A stretch of 39,444 nucleotides of DNA from Myxosarcina sp. GA_180221_E-2-1-MAG-40_15. GTDB taxonomy: Bacteria > Cyanobacteriota > Cyanobacteriia > Cyanobacteriales > Xenococcaceae. The translations under genes were made by a program, and so were the position numbers. The DNA lies in contig JAIMKV010000032.1 of assembly GCA_020692205.1 (NCBI GenBank), positions 9,669 to 49,112 of the forward strand, in the 5' to 3' direction. Of this stretch, positions 35,938 to 39,444 are shown one piece after another. Under the pieces are notes generated by a model. That model was given only the letters and a program-made list of their open reading frames with translations, was not told the origin of the DNA and made no database searches. Each line of letters begins with the position of its first letter. Position 1 is the first letter of the stretch.

Positions 35938-36477
35938 TTAATCGCGATCGCTTCTTAATAAACCATAAACTACATGGTCGACGTATCGATCACAAAGCTT
36001 CTCTGCCTGCCGAATAATGCCCTCGTTGTTAAAGCCTAATCTTTCTGACAGCGCGCGACTACGGTTATTGGCTACGGCACATCTAATCTCAACCCGATTT
36101 AACTCATAATAGTCAAATCCTAGCTCAATTAATTCTTTGGCACTTTTGGTCATAATGCCTTTGCCGTTATATTCTTCCCCCAACCAATAGCCGAGATGTC
36201 CGATCTGGTTTACTCGATCTATTTGGTTGTAGCCGACTACTCCTGCAATTCGATCTTGATAAAAAATGGTAACGTGTAGTGCCGATCCCTGTTGAAATCT
36301 AAGCAATTGAAGTTCGAGGAACTGTTGAGTATCTAAAGGTTCTTTAGTTCGATCTAACCAGGGCAACCATTGCTGAAGAAAACCTCTGTTTTTATCTGTC
36401 AGTTTAAATAATTCTTCAGCATATTGAGGTATAGATAAACTTAGCTTGATGTTATTATCAATCTGACGAAAAAACAT
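35938..36477 (-). CDS. GNAT acetyltransferase, RimJ/RimL-like
   Basis: A 179-residue GNAT protein of the RimL/YdaF subgroup, which N-acetylates protein or small-molecule amines. The region HLGYWLGEEYNGKGIMTKSAK is the acetyl-CoA loop, followed by ELNRVEIRCAVANNRSRALSERLGF. The real substrate is unknown; ribosomal-protein acetylation is only one possibility. It is convergent with the sensor-methyltransferase gene, with 14 bases between stops. Confidence 0.9.
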   Translation of the reverse strand: MFFRQIDNNIKLSLSIPQYAEELFKLTDKNRGFLQQWLPWLDRTKEPLDTQQFLELQLLRFQQGSALHVTIFYQDRIAGVVGYNQIDRVNQIGHLGYWLGEEYNGKGIMTKSAKELIELGFDYYELNRVEIRCAVANNRSRALSERLGFNNEGIIRQAEKLCDRYVDHVVYGLLRSDRD

Positions 36478-36569
36478 ATATAAAGCATCGAGGAATTTTG
36501 TTGAAGATTAACGTATTGCGATCGCTTTTTTCCAGCAATTATAATCAATAACCCCAGACAAATTTCTAC

Positions 36570-36720
36570 TTAATACCGAATTAAATTGTGTTCCCTACAG
36601 ATGTATCGTAAGGGCGAATCGCCATTAGCATGGGGCTGTGGCGTGAATCGCATTCACGCCCTTGTAAGCCCCGCCCCTACACAAACTATCTGTCATGTCT
36701 TCAACTTAAATTGGTATAAC
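36570..36720. mobile_element. MITE-like repeat providing the stop codon of a neighbouring gene
   Basis: The ends TTAATACCGAATTAAATTG (36570-36588) and, inverted, GTTATACCAATTTAAGTTG (36702-36720) match at about 14 of 19 positions. Between them are GGCGAATCGCC-type palindromes and a perfect 9-3-9 stem GGCGTGAAT/ATTCACGCC at 36640-36660. There is no transposase frame. The right end supplies the last codons and the TAA of the fibrillin-like gene. The size of about 151 bp and the structure fit a non-autonomous element. Confidence 0.6.
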
Positions 36721-37311
36721 TATTTCTTCTGATCGTCCCCATAAAGCTAATCCACCGCCTCTACCTCTAGCGGCAATTAAATTGTCTTGAATTAAAAAAT
36801 AACTAAAAAAAGCCTGATGCTTAAGTTTTTTTTGCTCAAACTCAGCTTCTTTTTTCAATCCGTTTTTAATATAGCCGTTATACAAATTAAAGCCTAATAC
36901 GACAATTTTTAAATAGGTGAAGTCAAAAGCTAAAATTCCTTTGGGAGGCATAAATCTAACTGGGCCAGTCAGAGAAAGCTCAATAAAACCTATTTTGACT
37001 GAGTTGATTACTCTACCAATGTTGGCAGTTTGGTGTGTATCTTGTTGATAAGAAATTCTGATTTTAATCAGTCGAGGAATATATTTTCCTGCGCCTAAGA
37101 CAATACCTGCTCTTTTTCTGGCTTTTTTAGTTCCAGTAACAAAGCACAAGTTCCAATTACCAGTTAAATCAGCCAAAGAATATTTAGTTTGTGCTTTTGC
37201 GCTCTTTTCAAGCTCAAGCAAAGCCTCAACTACTTTAGCTGAATTTGGCAAATTTGCTCGATCTTGTTGAAGATTAGCTGCTTGTTCTAGTAATGATAAA
37301 TGGGTTGACAT
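36706..37311 (-). CDS. Plastid-lipid-associated protein/fibrillin-like protein
   Basis: A 201-residue protein with the PAP/fibrillin pattern: a helical N-terminus, then DLTGNWNLCFVTGTKK, a run of beta strands (FIELSLTGPVRFMPPKGI, then LAFDFTYLKIVVLGF) and a C-terminal FSYFLIQDNLIAARGRGGGLALWGR. Fibrillins associate with thylakoid membranes, lipid droplets and photoprotection in cyanobacteria and plastids; the function here is inferred. The ATG at 37311 is chosen over a GTG at 37314. Its last residues (VIPI) and stop lie within a MITE-like repeat, so the native C-terminus may have been altered. Confidence 0.75.
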   Translation of the reverse strand: MSTHLSLLEQAANLQQDRANLPNSAKVVEALLELEKSAKAQTKYSLADLTGNWNLCFVTGTKKARKRAGIVLGAGKYIPRLIKIRISYQQDTHQTANIGRVINSVKIGFIELSLTGPVRFMPPKGILAFDFTYLKIVVLGFNLYNGYIKNGLKKEAEFEQKKLKHQAFFSYFLIQDNLIAARGRGGGLALWGRSEEIVIPI

Positions 37312-37418
37312 CACAAATTATCATTTTGGCTAAATAGCATTATATAATCATTCCAATTAATTGCCGCAGGTTTATTTATAATCAAAATTTGTATCATTCT
37401 TTTTTGTCTTTCATATAA

Positions 37419-37455
37419 AAAAGCGTTACTGGCTCTAATGAAAAGTAACGCTTTT
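37419..37455 (-). terminator. Rho-independent terminator downstream of RNase J
   Basis: AAAAGCGTTACT (37419-37430) pairs perfectly with AGTAACGCTTTT (37444-37455) around a 13-base loop. Leftward, a T-rich run follows. It lies 65-101 bases beyond the end of the RNase J gene, where a terminator is expected. Confidence 0.8.
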
Positions 37456-37519
37456 GATGATCAATAAAATTCTTAGCAGCTTCAAATCTAAAACCTAAAG
37501 CTTAAAGCTGGTAGCCAAT

Positions 37520-39322
37520 CTATAGATGACGAGAGATGACGGGAGCAGGAGTTGAGCTGGCAGAACTAGAACGTCTTCTTTTTCTAGCTGTTTTCGTTTT
37601 GCTCGGTTCTTGTTCAGGAGTTTGCATTAAAAATACTACCAAAGGACGACTGCGGAGTTCTCGCTTCATGAGACGCTGCAAACCACCTTCAATTTCTAAA
37701 CGTACCTCTGTCCAGTTGATCTCGGTTTCTCCATCTTCGTGGCTAAAGTCGCTCCAGCGATCGCTCAAGATTCGCTCAATGGTTCTGCTGACTAACTGCT
37801 GTAGTAAAGATTGCTCGACTGAGGTTACTACTCCGCGTAAGTGAAGCGCAGGAGAGGCGACAAGTTTACCCGACCAGTCAATTGCCGCAGCTACGGTAAC
37901 TACTCCATCTTCTGCTAGCTGTTGTCTTTCTTTCATGACATCATCTTGAACAATACCAGCGCGATCGACTAGTTCAATACCAGAAGGAACTTCTCCATTA
38001 ACGCCAATACTATCTTGAGTAAGCTCAATGATATGACCGTTTTTAATAATGACAATATTTTCTTCAGGAATACCCATTGCTTTTGCCATTCCCGCGTGTT
38101 CGACTAACATCCGATGTTCGCCGTGAACAGGCACAAAGAACTTGGGTCTGGTCAAATTAAGCATTAGCTTGTGGTCTTCTCTGGCACCGTGACCCGAAAC
38201 ATGAATTCCTTCGCGACGACCATAGATTACTTTTGCTCCCTGCATCATCAGACGATCAATTGTGTTAACCACGCCGATAGTGTTACCAGGAATCGGGTTA
38301 GCAGAAAATACAATCGTATCTCCTGGTCGGACACTAACTTGGCGATGTTCTCCTCGCGAAATACGAGTCATTGCTGCGAGGGTTTCTCCCTGTGAGCCAG
38401 TGCAGAGAATTAAAACTTTGTTATCTGGTAAACGATTGACCGAGCGCAATGGTTCAAAGATATCATCGCGACATTGAATATATCCCAATTTACGAGCATG
38501 AGCGATTACGTTGAGCATGGAACGCCCTACTACCGCAACCTTGCGTCCATGTTTCTGAGCTAGATCTAAGATCATATTGACCCGATGTACCGAAGAAGAA
38601 AAGGTTGTCACCATTAAACGTCCTTCTGCTTGACCAAAGATTCGATCCAGATTGGGATATACAGAACGTTCTGAGGGTGTATGTCCTGGTACTTCGGCGT
38701 TAGTGGAATCACTCAACAAACACAATACTCCATTGGCACCATGTTCGGCCAGTTTTTGCAAGTCAAAGTGTTCTCCATCGACTGGGGTGTGGTCAATTTT
38801 AAAGTCTCCTGAGTGGATAATTACGCCAATAGGAGTGTGAATCGCGACGGTAAAGCTATCGGCAATTGAATGGGTGTTGCGAATATATTCGGCGCGAAAA
38901 TGTTGACCAATCTGGACGATATCCCTAGGAAGAACACTTTTTAGCGTAGTGCGATCGCTAACTCCTGCCTCTTCTAGTTTATCGCCTAATAAAGACATGG
39001 CTAGTCTAGGACCATAAATTACTGGTATATCAAACTGCTTAAGATGATAGGCTATACCACCAATATGATCTTCATGACCATGAGTCACGATCATCCCTTT
39101 GATGCGATGGGAATTTTCTCTCAAATAGGTCATGTCAGGCAAAACAATATTAATGCCGTGCATCTGATCCGAAGGAAAGCCCAATCCTGCATCTAATAAA
39201 ATAATCTCGTCTTCATATTCAAAGACACAGGTATTTTTGCCAATTTCGTGCAGTCCACCCAAGGGAATAATTTTAACGGTTGACTGATTATTTTTCTTGA
39301 TTACTTTGCTCATTTGATTCAT
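37520..39322 (-). CDS. rnj: Ribonuclease J
   Basis: A 600-residue metallo-beta-lactamase/beta-CASP RNase J, a 5'-to-3' exonuclease and endonuclease for RNA turnover. The zinc-binding HGHEDH is at residues 81-86 and further metal ligands lie in IIHSGDFKIDHTP and PVHGEHRML. The C-terminal extension ends in a basic Ser/Lys/Arg-rich tail (TARKRRRSSSASS) typical of the cyanobacterial proteins. The first ATG is used; Met4 is an alternative. In other cyanobacteria, as I recall, a dapA gene is often upstream; the window ends before this can be checked. Confidence 0.96.
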   Translation of the reverse strand: MNQMSKVIKKNNQSTVKIIPLGGLHEIGKNTCVFEYEDEIILLDAGLGFPSDQMHGINIVLPDMTYLRENSHRIKGMIVTHGHEDHIGGIAYHLKQFDIPVIYGPRLAMSLLGDKLEEAGVSDRTTLKSVLPRDIVQIGQHFRAEYIRNTHSIADSFTVAIHTPIGVIIHSGDFKIDHTPVDGEHFDLQKLAEHGANGVLCLLSDSTNAEVPGHTPSERSVYPNLDRIFGQAEGRLMVTTFSSSVHRVNMILDLAQKHGRKVAVVGRSMLNVIAHARKLGYIQCRDDIFEPLRSVNRLPDNKVLILCTGSQGETLAAMTRISRGEHRQVSVRPGDTIVFSANPIPGNTIGVVNTIDRLMMQGAKVIYGRREGIHVSGHGAREDHKLMLNLTRPKFFVPVHGEHRMLVEHAGMAKAMGIPEENIVIIKNGHIIELTQDSIGVNGEVPSGIELVDRAGIVQDDVMKERQQLAEDGVVTVAAAIDWSGKLVASPALHLRGVVTSVEQSLLQQLVSRTIERILSDRWSDFSHEDGETEINWTEVRLEIEGGLQRLMKRELRSRPLVVFLMQTPEQEPSKTKTARKRRRSSSASSTPAPVISRHL

Positions 39323-39444
39323 TTAATTTGGTTATATTTGGTTATTCGCGCTTTTTTATTTACTCAATAAAAACTGTCAATTCGCCTTAGAATCTTGTTT
39401 TGTAGAGCATTTTCTAAGAACTCTAAAACGTAAGAATTCAGGTA

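Overview
This window is chromosomal DNA from a cyanobacterium. The light-independent protochlorophyllide reductase gene chlB, an ndhF for the photosynthetic NDH-1 complex, a cyAbrB-type regulator, a Synechocystis-type ArsC and very frequent GCGATCGC (HIP1) octamers all point that way. The moderate A+T content and the dispersed hairpin repeats suggest a unicellular or baeocyte-forming lineage (Pleurocapsales/Chroococcales-like), but that placement is inference. I see no rRNA, tRNA, CRISPR array, phage module or intact insertion sequence.

Layout. Positions 1-3016 hold the first codons of a leftward gene, a Tat-exported molybdenum reductase (msrP) and a lytic transglycosylase (mltA). Next comes leftward phosphoglucomutase with a clear terminator. 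Positions 4978-6772 carry two tiny unknown proteins, a conserved protein whose frame continues beyond an in-frame TAA, and cobU. Rightward cyAbrB and a CPBP protease follow a 558-base AT-rich leader. A small ORF without a start codon and a long hairpin lie downstream of chlB. Positions 10907-16905 hold a quinone-oxidoreductase-like protein, a RibD-like reductase, an orphan sensor histidine kinase, queA, an unknown protein and a TMEM14 protein. Positions 17055-22881 hold ndhF, riboflavin synthase, a bifunctional-nuclease-like protein, an Fe-S aldo/keto reductase and a degenerate peroxiredoxin. Two divergent Uma2 nucleases follow.

The most coherent block is a leftward arsenic-resistance region (24316-29250): arsR, then a PstS-like phosphate-binding protein, the ACR3 efflux pump, arsH, a 450-base gap containing a perfect 20-bp hairpin, arsC, a 73-residue unknown and a dual-specificity-type phosphatase. 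Three exact ATCAA-N6-TTGAT dyads mark where ArsR probably binds: one over the arsR start and two in tandem ahead of pstS. The expected workflow is arsenate reduction by ArsC, arsenite export by ACR3, organoarsenical handling by ArsH, and perhaps anion scavenging or discrimination by the PstS-like protein.

The right third holds a DedA protein, a 690-base intergenic region with an orphan terminator-like hairpin, a second copy of the tiny protein family, an M20 amidohydrolase, two acetyltransferases, a GHL10 glycoside hydrolase, a fusion of a cyclic-nucleotide-binding-like domain to a PhcB-like methyltransferase, a fibrillin-like protein whose stop codon lies inside a MITE-like repeat, and RNase J.

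Nothing here is an unmistakable new multi-gene system. The best leads are the paralogous tiny proteins, the sensor-methyltransferase fusion that lacks its ligand-binding arginine, the extended arsenic operon with its operators and hairpin, and the repeat that ends a gene.
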